A DNA stretch of 64,000 nt from Flavihumibacter fluvii (GTDB lineage Bacteria > Bacteroidota > Bacteroidia > Chitinophagales > Chitinophagaceae), in the NCBI RefSeq assembly GCF_018595675.2, contig NZ_CP092333.1, positions 582,001-646,000 on the forward strand, written 5' to 3'. Positions 26,171-34,814 of the stretch are shown piece after piece. Within the stretch, counting starts at the first letter, position 1; each line of letters begins with the position of its first letter. The position numbers and the translations under genes were made by a program. A model generated the notes under the pieces. It saw only the letters and a program-made list of their open reading frames with translations. It did not search any database and was not told the origin of the DNA.

Positions 26171-26740
26171 TCAAGAAATGATTTTCCCCCTGGCGAAATT
26201 CTCCCTGACCCTGCTCAGGGTTTCAGGTGTAATTTTCAGGTAAGAGGCGATATATTTAAGCGGGAATTTTTTAAGGAGTTCCGGTTTGTTGTCCAGCACA
26301 AACTGGTATTTTTGGGTGGGCGTAAGCCGGTGATCAAAAAGCTGAACCCTTGAAGTAGACTGCTCAAATATCTTTCCCAATTGCAGGAAGGCGGGTGATT
26401 TCCCGATAAGGTCGTGTAAAGATTCAATCCCTAATTCCAGGATGCTGCTTTCCGTAAAAGCTTTAATATAGGTCTCAGATGGTTTTTGAGCAATAAAACT
26501 ATTGTGGCATAAAAACCAGTCATTATCTGTATGTAAATCAATTACATTCTCTTCAATTTCATGGATATAACCATATTGGTAAATGGCGCCGGATATAAGG
26601 AAATAAATGGACTTGCTGATTTCACCCGGACACATTAACATCTCATCTTTTGCCAAATTCCTGCAGGTGATATTCCGCTTGAATAATTGGATATCGCCAG
26701 GGCTATACATACCATTAGTTTGTAAAATATCAGTAAGCAT
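26171..26740 (-). CDS. Crp/Fnr-family transcriptional regulator
   Basis: A 189-residue protein with an N-terminal cyclic-nucleotide-binding-like beta-roll (residues 20-110; SKSIYFLISGAIYQYGY) and a short C-terminal region with the helix-turn-helix core IASYLKITPETLSRVRENFA. The nucleotide-contact Arg of true CRP is not evident, and the four Cys of FNR are absent, so the effector is unknown. This is the short Bacteroidota Crp type (about 190 residues) that ends soon after the recognition helix. It is a stand-alone regulator beside the VOC gene. Confidence 0.85.
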   Translation of the reverse strand: MLTDILQTNGMYSPGDIQLFKRNITCRNLAKDEMLMCPGEISKSIYFLISGAIYQYGYIHEIEENVIDLHTDNDWFLCHNSFIAQKPSETYIKAFTESSILELGIESLHDLIGKSPAFLQLGKIFEQSTSRVQLFDHRLTPTQKYQFVLDNKPELLKKFPLKYIASYLKITPETLSRVRENFARGKIIS

Positions 26741-26875
26741 ATTAGCTGAATTTAATTTCAGACAGGCATCAATGTAAATATAAAATCATAATAATCTCTC
26801 ATTTATCATCCAAATTCAGGAGTAATTTAAAGACCATGGGATCACTAAAGTTGGCTATTGCATGTATTATCATGC

Positions 26876-28072
26876 TTATATCGTTGCTGCATCAATTACA
26901 TAGCGGTACCGGGCTTCTTTGTTGACCACTTTCTTCCATGCGTCATTGATGTCCTGGGCTTTAATGATCTGTATTTGCGGATAGATTTTATGTTCAGCAC
27001 AATAGTCTATTACTTCCTGTGTTTCGGGAATACCACCGATCAATGAGCCGTTGAAATTAACCCGGTTAAAAATCATATTGAAATTATTGATCGTGAGTTC
27101 GCCATTTATGGGTTGTCCCACCTGCGTAAAATAGCCATGAGGCTTTACACAAGAAATATAATTTGACATATCGTAAGCATAGGGAACGGTGGAAATCATA
27201 TAATCCATTTTCCCGAACCAGGGTTTTAAATTACCTGGCTCACCAACCACAATAACTTCTTTTGCCCCAAAACCTTTGATGTCATTTGTTTTAGAAGGAG
27301 AGGTGGTGAAAGCATATACTTCCGCGCCTTTTGATACCGCCAGTTTAATGGCCATGTGTCCTAAACCGCCAATGCCAACCACACCTACTTTGTTGCCTTT
27401 CTTTAATTTTGCGCCCATCAGCGGAGAATAAGTTGTTATACCCGCACATAACAGTGGCGCTGCAAGTTGTAAATCGAGGTTACCTGGAATTTTGATCGCA
27501 AAATGTTCTGTTACCACAATGTTATTTGCATAACCGCCTTGTGTAATTCCGCTTGGAGAAGTTGGGTCGGCATAACCATAGGTAAACAAAGTCTTGCCTT
27601 TTTCACAATGTTGTTCTTCGCCGTGTTTGCAACTCTCACATTCCATACAACTATTTACCATGCAGCCAACACCGGCTTTATCGCCGACTTTGAACCTGGT
27701 GACCTTTTTCCCTGCTGCTGTAACAATACCGGCTATCTCATGACCAGGAACTTGCGGGTATTGTTGTTCGCCCCAATGGCCGCGCATCTGGTGGATATCC
27801 GAATGGCAAATGCCACAATACTTAATTTCAATCAGGATGTCATGATCACCTACTGCCCTGCGTTCAAACGACCATAAACTTACATGTCCTGATTTATCGC
27901 GGGCGGCGTAACCTTTTGAGGCTATGTTTTTGGGCATCATCTTTGTTTTACTTGTTTGTGGAAAAATCAGTTGCGGCGGGGCAACCAGTAACCCTGCACC
28001 TGCAATGGTAATTTGCTGAATAAATTTTCTCCTGGATGTGTTGTTTCCGTTATTACTGTTATCTGTTGCCAT
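26876..28072 (-). CDS. Tat-exported zinc alcohol dehydrogenase (YahK/CAD-like)
   Basis: A 398-residue medium-chain dehydrogenase with an N-terminal twin-arginine signal (TSRRKFIQQITIAGAGLLVAPP). The catalytic zinc site is CGICHSDIH and GHEIAG; the structural zinc loop is CMECESCKHGEEQHC; the Rossmann motif is GIGGLGHMAIKLA. The family reduces a broad range of aldehydes with NADPH. ATG at 28072 is preferred because it gives the Tat signal its usual length, while the ATG at 28171 would overlap the cyclophilin-like gene by 71 bp. A Tat signal on this NADP-dependent family is common in Bacteroidota but its reason is unclear. Fourth gene of the AraC-led run from 30076. Confidence 0.88.
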   Translation of the reverse strand: MATDNSNNGNNTSRRKFIQQITIAGAGLLVAPPQLIFPQTSKTKMMPKNIASKGYAARDKSGHVSLWSFERRAVGDHDILIEIKYCGICHSDIHQMRGHWGEQQYPQVPGHEIAGIVTAAGKKVTRFKVGDKAGVGCMVNSCMECESCKHGEEQHCEKGKTLFTYGYADPTSPSGITQGGYANNIVVTEHFAIKIPGNLDLQLAAPLLCAGITTYSPLMGAKLKKGNKVGVVGIGGLGHMAIKLAVSKGAEVYAFTTSPSKTNDIKGFGAKEVIVVGEPGNLKPWFGKMDYMISTVPYAYDMSNYISCVKPHGYFTQVGQPINGELTINNFNMIFNRVNFNGSLIGGIPETQEVIDYCAEHKIYPQIQIIKAQDINDAWKKVVNKEARYRYVIDAATI

Positions 28073-28100
28073 CTTGATATTATTTAGCGCTGTTGTGCGT

Positions 28101-28520
28101 TTATTCCAATTCAAACCGAACTGTTGCATTTCCTCGACCCAGGGCAGCTGGCAATCCTGAAGGGTTGTCAATTCGTCCGAGCCTGGTATAGCTGTACACG
28201 GTTGGAAAAGTCGTATAGAATAATACTATTGTTTTAGACCCATACAACATCAGGTCTCCTGCCTGGATAGTGCCGGGGTTTGCTGCATTGGCCGGCAGGT
28301 CCTGGGATAAATCGGCATACTTTTCATTTCCATTCAGCTCATTCATTTTGATTGTCATCGGCAGCCTTGCTTTGAATGCAGTCGCCGTTGCATTGTTGAA
28401 CAGGGTGGCAGTGAAAATTTGGGTGCCAATGGTTATTTTCAGTTTCATGGTATCATTTCTGCTACAGGCATACAATTGAATGCAGGTTAAACTCAATAAA
28501 AATGCGAGGGTGATTTTCAT
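28101..28520 (-). CDS. Cyclophilin-like lipoprotein
   Basis: A 139-residue predicted lipoprotein (lipobox LYACS, Cys19) with the cyclophilin-like domain known from PF18050: MKLKITIGTQIFTATLFNN at its start, GDLMLYGSKTIVLFY in the middle and YSYTRLGRIDNPSGL near the end. These domains share the cyclophilin fold but lack the prolyl-isomerase active site and have no proven activity. It is 28 bp upstream of the dehydrogenase gene and 17 bp after the acetyltransferase gene, inside the AraC-led run. Such domains often sit beside dehydrogenase and aldo/keto reductase genes under AraC regulators. Confidence 0.8.
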   Translation of the reverse strand: MKITLAFLLSLTCIQLYACSRNDTMKLKITIGTQIFTATLFNNATATAFKARLPMTIKMNELNGNEKYADLSQDLPANAANPGTIQAGDLMLYGSKTIVLFYTTFPTVYSYTRLGRIDNPSGLPAALGRGNATVRFELE

Positions 28521-28537
28521 GCAGGGTAAATTTTCAA

Positions 28538-29155
28538 TTAAATATTCCTGATGTGTTTTGCGGGAATACCACCTACCACAGTATTGGCAGGAACATCCTT
28601 TGTTACAACGGCACCTGCAGCCACAACTGCATTTTCACCAATAGTTACACCTGGCAACAGGGTGACTGCTGCTCCGATCCATGCATTTCGTTTAATGACT
28701 ATTGGCTTACAAATCAGTGAACTTCTTTCTGCAGGGTCTAACGGGTGGTTTTCTGTGATGAGATTGACCTTTGGGCCTATTAATACATTGTCCTCAATAG
28801 TAATGCCACCCATATCTAAAAATGAACAGGCATGGTTGATAAATACATTCTTGCCTATCTGTATAAAACGCCCAAAATTGGTGTAGAATGGGGTAAATAC
28901 CGTTGTGCTTTCATCTATTGTACTGCCGGTTATTTCACCCAGCCGCTCCCTTACCTGGTTAACATCGGTTGCAGTATTCAGGCTGGCGGACAGCCCCAGC
29001 GTCCTGGTCACTATTTCCTGCACTTTTGCATATTGGGGATCATCCAATCGAAATGGCTGCCCGGACCTCATGCTATCGAAGATGTCCCGGCCCTTTTGTT
29101 GTGGTTGTACCATGTTATTTGCATTGATAATACCGGTTAAATGTACTTCAGGCAT
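28538..29155 (-). CDS. Hexapeptide-repeat sugar O-acetyltransferase (maltose/galactoside type)
   Basis: A 205-residue acetyl-CoA-dependent enzyme. The N-terminal helical part ends with RERLGEI and is followed by the left-handed beta helix with hexapeptide repeats (GGITIEDNVLIGPKVNL, TIGENAVVAAGAVVTKDVP) and the closing NTVVGGIPAKHIRNI. The catalytic His of the family is in LITENHPLDP. The acceptor is probably a sugar. It is the first gene after the AraC regulator (42-bp gap holding a candidate operator at 29168). Confidence 0.9.
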   Translation of the reverse strand: MPEVHLTGIINANNMVQPQQKGRDIFDSMRSGQPFRLDDPQYAKVQEIVTRTLGLSASLNTATDVNQVRERLGEITGSTIDESTTVFTPFYTNFGRFIQIGKNVFINHACSFLDMGGITIEDNVLIGPKVNLITENHPLDPAERSSLICKPIVIKRNAWIGAAVTLLPGVTIGENAVVAAGAVVTKDVPANTVVGGIPAKHIRNI

Positions 29156-29167
29156 TTTCCCTGATGG

Positions 29168-29183
29168 TAACGATTATCAAACC
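29168..29183. promoter_or_regulatory. Candidate AraC operator (TAACGATTATCAAACC)
   Basis: Matches 13 of 16 bases of the element at 21280 and 22298, and lies between the AraC gene and its first target gene, as in the efflux operon. Inference from comparison inside the window. Confidence 0.35.
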
Positions 29184-29197
29184 AATCAATAAGAAAT

Positions 29198-30076
29198 TCA
29201 AACAATTGCTGCCCTGGTGGAAGACGGGGCTGTTCCGGTAATCCGCTTGAAGTAGTTGTTAAAGTAGGTCGGGTATTCAAAGCCAAGGGCATAGGCAATT
29301 TCAGCAATGCTCCAATCGGTATGATGGAGTAATGCCTTAGCTTCTGTAATTATTCTTTCTGAGATATGGGTTGAGGTGGTTTTACCGGTTATCTCTTTGA
29401 TAGATCGGTTTAAATGATTTACATGTATGGCCAGGTTAGTGGCAAAATCCTGTGGGGTTTTAAGGCGTAATGGGTTTTCAGTGCTTTCAACCGGGAACTG
29501 CCTTTCTAAAAGCTCAAGGAATACCTGTGTTATCCTGGAGGCCGCATTCGTATGCTGGTAATAGTTTGCAGAGGGCTGCATTTTTATGGCTTCATGGAGA
29601 ATTAAATGTATATAGTTGCGAACCAGGTCTGCTTTATGAACATAATCACTTTCCTGTTCTTCCACCATCTTTTGAAAGAGAGTATTTAAAAACTCTCTTT
29701 GGCTATTGGTTATGTTTAAGATGGGTGTGCCGCCAATTTTAAATAAAGGCGATTGCTGCAGACTTTCTGAGCGTTCAGACAGTTGCAGGAATTCTGCTGA
29801 AAAAAGGCATGTGTAGCCAACATACTTTGTTGAGAGTGTCTCCCAGGAGTAAGGGATATGCGGGTTGCCGAAAAATAATACGGTGCCATCTGTTTCAAAA
29901 CTCCTGTCAGCATAGTGGACAATACTCTTACCCGTTGTCAGGCAGATTTTATAAAAGTCCTTTCTGCTGTAAATACGGGTTGCGTTGCCATCGCTTTCTA
30001 TCTGAAAAACATTGAACCCTTTTAGCTTAAGTTCATTATTGAACGCTGAAACCGATCGAATATTCCTGTTTTGCAT
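29198..30076 (-). CDS. AraC-family transcriptional regulator, paralogue of the efflux regulator
   Basis: A 292-residue regulator with a cupin-like N-terminal domain (KICLTTGKSIVHYADRSFE) and a C-terminal double helix-turn-helix (AIHVNHLNRSIKEITGKT and AEIAYALGFEYPTYFNNYFKR). It aligns along its length with the regulator at 21289, with especially close first recognition helices (HVNHLNR in both). It leads a run of acetyltransferase, cyclophilin-like and dehydrogenase genes. TAACTTTG at 30088-30081 (minus) matches the -7 box but lies only 5 bp before the ATG, so either the mRNA is nearly leaderless or the promoter is elsewhere. Confidence 0.9.
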   Translation of the reverse strand: MQNRNIRSVSAFNNELKLKGFNVFQIESDGNATRIYSRKDFYKICLTTGKSIVHYADRSFETDGTVLFFGNPHIPYSWETLSTKYVGYTCLFSAEFLQLSERSESLQQSPLFKIGGTPILNITNSQREFLNTLFQKMVEEQESDYVHKADLVRNYIHLILHEAIKMQPSANYYQHTNAASRITQVFLELLERQFPVESTENPLRLKTPQDFATNLAIHVNHLNRSIKEITGKTTSTHISERIITEAKALLHHTDWSIAEIAYALGFEYPTYFNNYFKRITGTAPSSTRAAIV

Positions 30077-30085
30077 ATGGCAAAG

Positions 30086-30101
30086 TTAAGAATATCAAAT
30101 A
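30086..30101. promoter_or_regulatory. Weak variant of the AraC element (TTAAGAATATCAAATA)
   Basis: Shares TTA-GA-T-TCAAA with the element at 22298 and occupies the matching place just upstream of the second AraC gene. It overlaps the TAACTTTG box at 30081-30088. Low confidence. Confidence 0.25.
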
Positions 30102-30143
30102 ATGAAAGCACTCGATAGTGCAGCAGGTTGAAATACAACTACT

Positions 30144-30536
30144 TCAGCCTGTAACATTATTCAGGATCTGCATCGCTATTTTTTCATGATCCTTTCTCAC
30201 AAAGATGTGATCGTGGTAGTAGGCAGCAACTACATTGCAGCTGATTCCATTCTCTGCAAGCAACTTTGAAAAGGCAGCGGTCAAACCTACTGCGTCAAGC
30301 GAGGAGTGCACATCCAATGTTATCCAGGATGCAATAAAGGAGTAATCAAAACCTGCACGATCTGCTACTTCCTTTTTTAGAATAATTGTAATTCCCTCCT
30401 CCTCCTTAAAGATTAACACCGTATCATTTATGTTAACATCTGCTAAATCCATACGGGTACAAAAAACATAATCACCAGGGTTCAATATTGGTTTCATTGT
30501 TTGTAAGAGGATTTTCAAATTAGTTTCTCCTGTCAT
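30144..30536 (-). CDS. ACT-domain protein (ACT_3 type)
   Basis: A 130-residue cytosolic protein made of two ACT-like halves. The start TNLKILLQTMKPILNPGDYVFCT is typical of a conserved bacterial family (ACT_3 plus ACT_7), and the second half ends with HDHIFVRKDHEKIAMQIL. ACT domains bind amino acids or other small ligands and usually regulate an attached enzyme; here the domains stand alone, so the ligand and partner are unknown. It follows the hydrolase gene by 16 bp on the same strand. Confidence 0.8.
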   Translation of the reverse strand: MTGETNLKILLQTMKPILNPGDYVFCTRMDLADVNINDTVLIFKEEEGITIILKKEVADRAGFDYSFIASWITLDVHSSLDAVGLTAAFSKLLAENGISCNVVAAYYHDHIFVRKDHEKIAMQILNNVTG

Positions 30537-30552
30537 TTTGCAGCGTATTTAT

Positions 30553-31080
30553 TCAACCAAGCGTCTTTAATATGCTCATTCCTTCGTCCCAGTTTGTGTG
30601 TCCGGAAGTAACGTTGATGTGTCCTGCTTTGCCTATATTTATCAATTCGCTTCCCCAATTATCCGCAAAGAAAGTGGCCCTTTCCATGGAGACCCAAATA
30701 TCATCTTCACTTGCTACTACGATTGTTTTAAAGGAAATTTTATCAAGCGGGATCGGCGCAAACCCAATCGCGGGGAAAGTGTATTGTGGTGCTTCAAGGT
30801 CGCTTGGCGCTACCAGTAATGCGCCTTTGATTTTTCGTTTATACCTGTTCGCCCAATGAGCAATGGCCGAACAACCTAAACTGTGGCCTACCAGTACAAC
30901 CGTGGAGCGGTCAAATTCCCCAACCTTTTTATCAATAGTCTCTATCCAGTCTGCGCAGGTTGGCTTATCCCAATCCTGTTGGTCAACTCTAAAGAAGTTG
31001 TCTCCTGACCTTTCAAAATAGGACTGCCAATGTTCCGGCCCTGAATTTCCAAGTCCTGGTACAATTAAATAATTCGTCAT
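30553..31080 (-). CDS. RBBP9/YdeN-type serine hydrolase
   Basis: A 175-residue small alpha/beta hydrolase. It begins with IVPGLGNSGPEHWQSYFE, the oxyanion-region motif of the family, has the nucleophile elbow GHSLG and the catalytic His in KAGHINVTSGH close to the end; the Asp is in SEDDIWV. There is no signal peptide. Family members hydrolyse small esters in vitro but their natural substrates are mostly unknown. Probably co-transcribed with the ACT-domain gene downstream. Confidence 0.88.
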   Translation of the reverse strand: MTNYLIVPGLGNSGPEHWQSYFERSGDNFFRVDQQDWDKPTCADWIETIDKKVGEFDRSTVVLVGHSLGCSAIAHWANRYKRKIKGALLVAPSDLEAPQYTFPAIGFAPIPLDKISFKTIVVASEDDIWVSMERATFFADNWGSELINIGKAGHINVTSGHTNWDEGMSILKTLG

Positions 31081-31168
31081 TTTGTATCAGTTTTTTCGTT
31101 GTTCTGCATGATTAACCGGTGTCTCTTCGGATCGACTGCCTTTGTCAGCGGTTAGCTGTCTTCAATAG

Positions 31169-31471
31169 TTACAGTTTTACTCCTTTAATTAATACTGATG
31201 TATGGACTGATTGGTCTTTTAAATGTAGGAACTTTTTTCGCTCTTCATCCTGCATGAATTTATCCAGGTCTTGTTGTGTTTCAAATTCAACCAGGTGAAT
31301 TTCATATGGTTTATCCATATGGAACTCAATAAAATCATTTTCAGTTGGCCTGACACGTAGCAAAAGGCGGCCGTTATTCTTTGATATTAACGGGATAGCC
31401 ATGCTTTCAAATTCATCGAATAGTTGTCCTTGTCCTTCAACAAGGTAAATGAGTTGGGTTATTACGATCAT
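31169..31471 (-). CDS. DUF1330-like ferredoxin-fold protein
   Basis: A 100-residue protein with the dimeric alpha/beta-barrel (ferredoxin-like) pattern ITQLIYLVEGQGQLFDEFE and VEFETQQDLDKFMQDEE, resembling the DUF1330/antibiotic biosynthesis monooxygenase superfamily. No catalytic residue can be pointed out. It sits between the GNAT acetyltransferase and hydrolase genes on the same strand, 31 bp after the first. Function unknown. Confidence 0.6.
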   Translation of the reverse strand: MIVITQLIYLVEGQGQLFDEFESMAIPLISKNNGRLLLRVRPTENDFIEFHMDKPYEIHLVEFETQQDLDKFMQDEERKKFLHLKDQSVHTSVLIKGVKL

Positions 31472-31502
31472 TTAAATTGGCAGCGTTGGTAGTTAGTGAA
31501 AT

Positions 31503-32030
31503 TTAATGCAGGGCAAGCAGAAATCCATACACCTGTAAATCACCTTGTTTAAAATCCAATTGCTCATCTCTTATGAATCCAATTTTTTCATACATCTTCC
31601 AGGCAACTGGCATCGCCTTAGTCGTGTGAATAATCATTCGGTCAAGACCGGCCTCTTTTGCTTTTGCAATACAAATCATGGTCAATGCCCGGCCAATTCC
31701 ATGGCCTGCATATTTTGGATCAACTGCTAAAAGCCTGAAACCAGCTGCATTCTTCTCTTGTGTCGCTATACCACCAGATCCATAGGAGGACATATCTCCA
31801 AAATATACTACTGCACCCATCAGCTCCCCCTCTTTTGTTACTGCAACTATTAATTCTGTTTTAAAGTTACTGGTTAGTTGTCCTACGTTTTCCAGCATGG
31901 TATAGTAACCGGGCTGTTCATTCTTTCCTGGAAAACCTTCCAGTTGGGAATATACCCTTACCATAAGTTGCCCTATTTTACTATACTCTTCTTTAAGCGC
32001 ATTTCTTATTTCGAATTTTATAACAGGCAT
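31503..32030 (-). CDS. GNAT-family N-acetyltransferase
   Basis: A 175-residue acetyl-CoA-dependent transferase. Motif A is LLAVDPKYAGHGIGRALTM, with the pyrophosphate-binding GHGIG; the C-terminal GNAT strand is AWKMYEKIGFIRDEQLDF. The acceptor substrate cannot be deduced. It lies 27 bp after the DUF1624-like gene and 31 bp before the DUF1330-like gene. Confidence 0.88.
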   Translation of the reverse strand: MPVIKFEIRNALKEEYSKIGQLMVRVYSQLEGFPGKNEQPGYYTMLENVGQLTSNFKTELIVAVTKEGELMGAVVYFGDMSSYGSGGIATQEKNAAGFRLLAVDPKYAGHGIGRALTMICIAKAKEAGLDRMIIHTTKAMPVAWKMYEKIGFIRDEQLDFKQGDLQVYGFLLALH

Positions 32031-32057
32031 AAACCAGGGATTTTAAAATTATAAGTC

Positions 32058-33230
32058 CTATAAATAACTCAACCACCATTTTTCTTTGTGGGTTTGTTTA
32101 TAATGGTCAAACCTTTTACATAGCGGATAGAGTATAAGAATAATGCCAAACCATACAATGTATACTACCCAAAGACTAAAGCCATAGCCTTTTATAGTCG
32201 GATCGAAACTTATCCAGGTGGAAAGAATCAATTTTTGCCAGCCAAACCCAGAAAGTTGCGCAAAAATCAGGGCTGTAAAATGAATCAGGTATAGATGTAT
32301 CATGTAATAGAAAAATGGAACCCTTCCGAAAGTGGAAAAGAAATTTACTATTCTTCCTTTCAGATTTTCAGCGTTAGCCAGGAATAGGAAGGTAGCCCCC
32401 AGGGTCATCAGTAAATACAAGAGCGACGGCGGGTATTTGTTTGGGTTAAAGAAAGAAATCAGGTCCTGGGATAAAGTGCCATAGTGTTTAAATGGCTTCG
32501 GGTCTCCATAAAGGTTTGTGAACCTTAATATGACAAAGGCAGTAATACCAATTGCCCCTATAGTGTTGAAGGCTTTCTTCCGCTTGTTGCTGTCAAAAGA
32601 TTTGTCGTAGAATGGCCCGAAATAATATCCTAGTGCCATTACCGCAATCCAGGGAATAATGGGGTATCCAATCAGCAATTGCGTATTACCAGTTAATTTA
32701 TAAAATAATTGTTCATGCATGACAGCCCATACCGCACTTCCCGGAAAATGTACATTGTCTAACAGGTTATGGCAGCAAATGAGTAATACACTAAAAATCA
32801 AAATATATTTTCGAGGTAAATACACCAGGGCTGCCAATACGATCATACTAATTCCTAAAGACCATATCACCAGTAAGCCAAATGTTCTGAACTGGAGATC
32901 AAAATACCACGCAAAGCCAACAATGGTCAATTCAATAAAAATCAGCCAGAGACCGCGCTTTAATAAATAGCCTGCCAATTCATTTTTGCTCTTCCGCTTT
33001 CCAACCATATATGCGGATAATCCCGCCAGGAAGCTGAAAGCAGGTGCACAAAAATGGGTTATCCATCTTGTAAAAAAGATGGCCAGATTGCTTTGTACAG
33101 GGTCTGCCGGGTCGAACAAATAGGCGGAATAGTGGAAGTAGATGCGCACATGGTCAAGAGCCATGATTACCATCACCAAACCTTTTAAGAGATCAAGGGA
33201 TGCTATTCTTGTTGTAGTAGTATCATTCAT
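32058..33230 (-). CDS. DUF1624/HGSNAT-like membrane acyltransferase-family protein
   Basis: A 390-residue protein with about ten membrane segments. The N-terminus has the DUF1624 signature SLDLLKGLVMVIMALDHVR with the conserved Asp-His pair and FTRWITHFCAPAFSFLAGL in the next helix; the human homologue uses such His residues to move an acetyl group across a membrane. In bacteria a role in glycan or lipid acetylation is assumed. It is preceded by a 244-bp gap after the haloperoxidase gene, holding a perfect 11-bp hairpin at 33321-33348, and precedes the GNAT gene. Confidence 0.85.
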   Translation of the reverse strand: MNDTTTTRIASLDLLKGLVMVIMALDHVRIYFHYSAYLFDPADPVQSNLAIFFTRWITHFCAPAFSFLAGLSAYMVGKRKSKNELAGYLLKRGLWLIFIELTIVGFAWYFDLQFRTFGLLVIWSLGISMIVLAALVYLPRKYILIFSVLLICCHNLLDNVHFPGSAVWAVMHEQLFYKLTGNTQLLIGYPIIPWIAVMALGYYFGPFYDKSFDSNKRKKAFNTIGAIGITAFVILRFTNLYGDPKPFKHYGTLSQDLISFFNPNKYPPSLLYLLMTLGATFLFLANAENLKGRIVNFFSTFGRVPFFYYMIHLYLIHFTALIFAQLSGFGWQKLILSTWISFDPTIKGYGFSLWVVYIVWFGIILILYPLCKRFDHYKQTHKEKWWLSYL

Positions 33231-33320
33231 AACGCAGTTTTATTTTTTTCCTTCAGTATAGCTGCCATCATCAGGGGTATATCAATTCCGGATCAATCGC
33301 TTCCTGTTTTGAAAGCATGG

Positions 33321-33348
33321 ATCACCATTACTGTCAGGTAATGGTGAT
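33321..33348. repeat. Perfect 11-bp inverted repeat in an intergenic gap
   Basis: ATCACCATTAC (33321-33331) and GTAATGGTGAT (33338-33348) pair perfectly around a 6-base loop. It lies between the haloperoxidase stop and the DUF1624 start. No T-run follows on either strand, so it is either a weak terminator of the haloperoxidase gene or a protein-binding site. Confidence 0.45.
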
Positions 33349-33474
33349 TACCATGGCTTCCATTTTCAGGTCATAGTAAATGGCTGTAATAACCAGTATG
33401 CTGAATGTTTTTCACAGGTATGATTTATAATATGGTAATACCTGAATGGTCATTACTTTTTTACTGTTAGACAA

Positions 33475-34788
33475 TCAATAGTTAAATATTCTAAGAATGG
33501 CATGTACATTTTCACCTGTTTTCTTTCCTTGCGCATTACCTGCCTCAATAGAAGGCCGGTAATGAATGCCACCATAGAGTCTTGAAAGACCGGCATCAAT
33601 ACCTGCTGCCTCAAAGCTGGGATAAGTTCTTGATGGCATTCCCAGGTCAATGTAGGTGTCATCAACGAATGAATAGTTCTGCCCGAAGGCGGATTCCAGT
33701 GCATAAGCCGCAGAACCTGACAGTGTAGCATGTGCAGCCGAATACTCAGGGTGGGCCGGGGTGGCAATTAATGGATTCCACTGGTCATATCCCATGTGCT
33801 TGCGGATATAAGTGACAGGCCGCATTTGGTGGTAAGTGTACTTGGCTTTCCAGCAGGATATGCCAGCGTCATGCATAGTAATACCCAGTTGCAGATATGC
33901 TTCAGCTCCTTTCATCAGCGGTGTTCTTTCTTTTTTCAAAACCCCGTTAAGAATATGAAACCAGTGGCCAAATGCGGAAATGTATTTTCCATTGGGAGCA
34001 TCATCCCAAAAATTGGCGATGTCCTTTTGATCCTGTGTTAAATTTTTGGATACATCATATACTTCCTTTGCCATTGCATAGAACGGTGTTCCTTCAACTG
34101 CAGAAAAAGCAGGAGGTGCGGCCGGCAAGGTATTGTTAGTACTGCCGGGTAGGATGGTGCGGTTGTTTCCCCAGCCTGGTACAGCCGGTTGCCCGAAAGC
34201 TGGTGGAGTTGGTTCCCAATACCCTTCACCCAATGGCGTATAGGGAATAGAAGCTGCTGATGCACCATCCTGGCTGGACCAGTCAATAATTGCCGCCGCT
34301 ATTGCTTTCCCGTATTGCACGGATGCATTTATATCAAAATTGTTTTTTGCTTCTGCATCATATTTGGTTTTATAGGCCTGTTCCAGCGAATCAATTACTC
34401 CTATGTTGGATGCTTTGCTGGTATAGAAATATCGCAGCATATTTGCCATTGCTGCATTTGCAGCAGCAGGGAAGAACAGGTGGTTGCCGTTTTGGACTGT
34501 TGGCAATACTATTGTGCCATTCAGCGAAGACAGGATACTTCTTTTTCTAGGGTCGCCATTCACCAATGATTCATATAATGCAATACCTGTGTAGGCAAAA
34601 TGACGGGCATAGGCTATATGCCCAACACTGGTCGTACTTTTGATTACCCGGAAATGAATATTGTTCCAGTCAATTATTAATTGAGCGGATTGTTTGCTTA
34701 GTTGTGAATCTGATTTTGCTACTGATTCTTTGTTGCAGGAGATAAGTATAGCTGCAGCTACTACTGTTATTAAAAATATATTTTTCAT
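33475..34788 (-). CDS. Vanadium-dependent haloperoxidase-family lipoprotein
   Basis: A 437-residue predicted lipoprotein (lipobox ILISC, Cys18) of the PAP2/vanadium haloperoxidase superfamily. The vanadate or phosphate pocket motifs are present: KYTYHQMRP (K-x6-RP), PEYSAAHATLSGSAA in the position of PSGH, and SRLYGGIHYRPS (SR-x5-H). True haloperoxidases use vanadate and hydrogen peroxide to oxidise halides; related acid phosphatases share the pocket, so peroxidase activity is likely but not certain. Being a lipoprotein places it outside the cytosol. It starts 26 bp after the methyltransferase stop, so the two may be one operon. Confidence 0.88.
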   Translation of the reverse strand: MKNIFLITVVAAAILISCNKESVAKSDSQLSKQSAQLIIDWNNIHFRVIKSTTSVGHIAYARHFAYTGIALYESLVNGDPRKRSILSSLNGTIVLPTVQNGNHLFFPAAANAAMANMLRYFYTSKASNIGVIDSLEQAYKTKYDAEAKNNFDINASVQYGKAIAAAIIDWSSQDGASAASIPYTPLGEGYWEPTPPAFGQPAVPGWGNNRTILPGSTNNTLPAAPPAFSAVEGTPFYAMAKEVYDVSKNLTQDQKDIANFWDDAPNGKYISAFGHWFHILNGVLKKERTPLMKGAEAYLQLGITMHDAGISCWKAKYTYHQMRPVTYIRKHMGYDQWNPLIATPAHPEYSAAHATLSGSAAYALESAFGQNYSFVDDTYIDLGMPSRTYPSFEAAGIDAGLSRLYGGIHYRPSIEAGNAQGKKTGENVHAILRIFNY

Positions 34789-34814
34789 AATTATAAGGTT
34801 TAATGGTTAATGGT

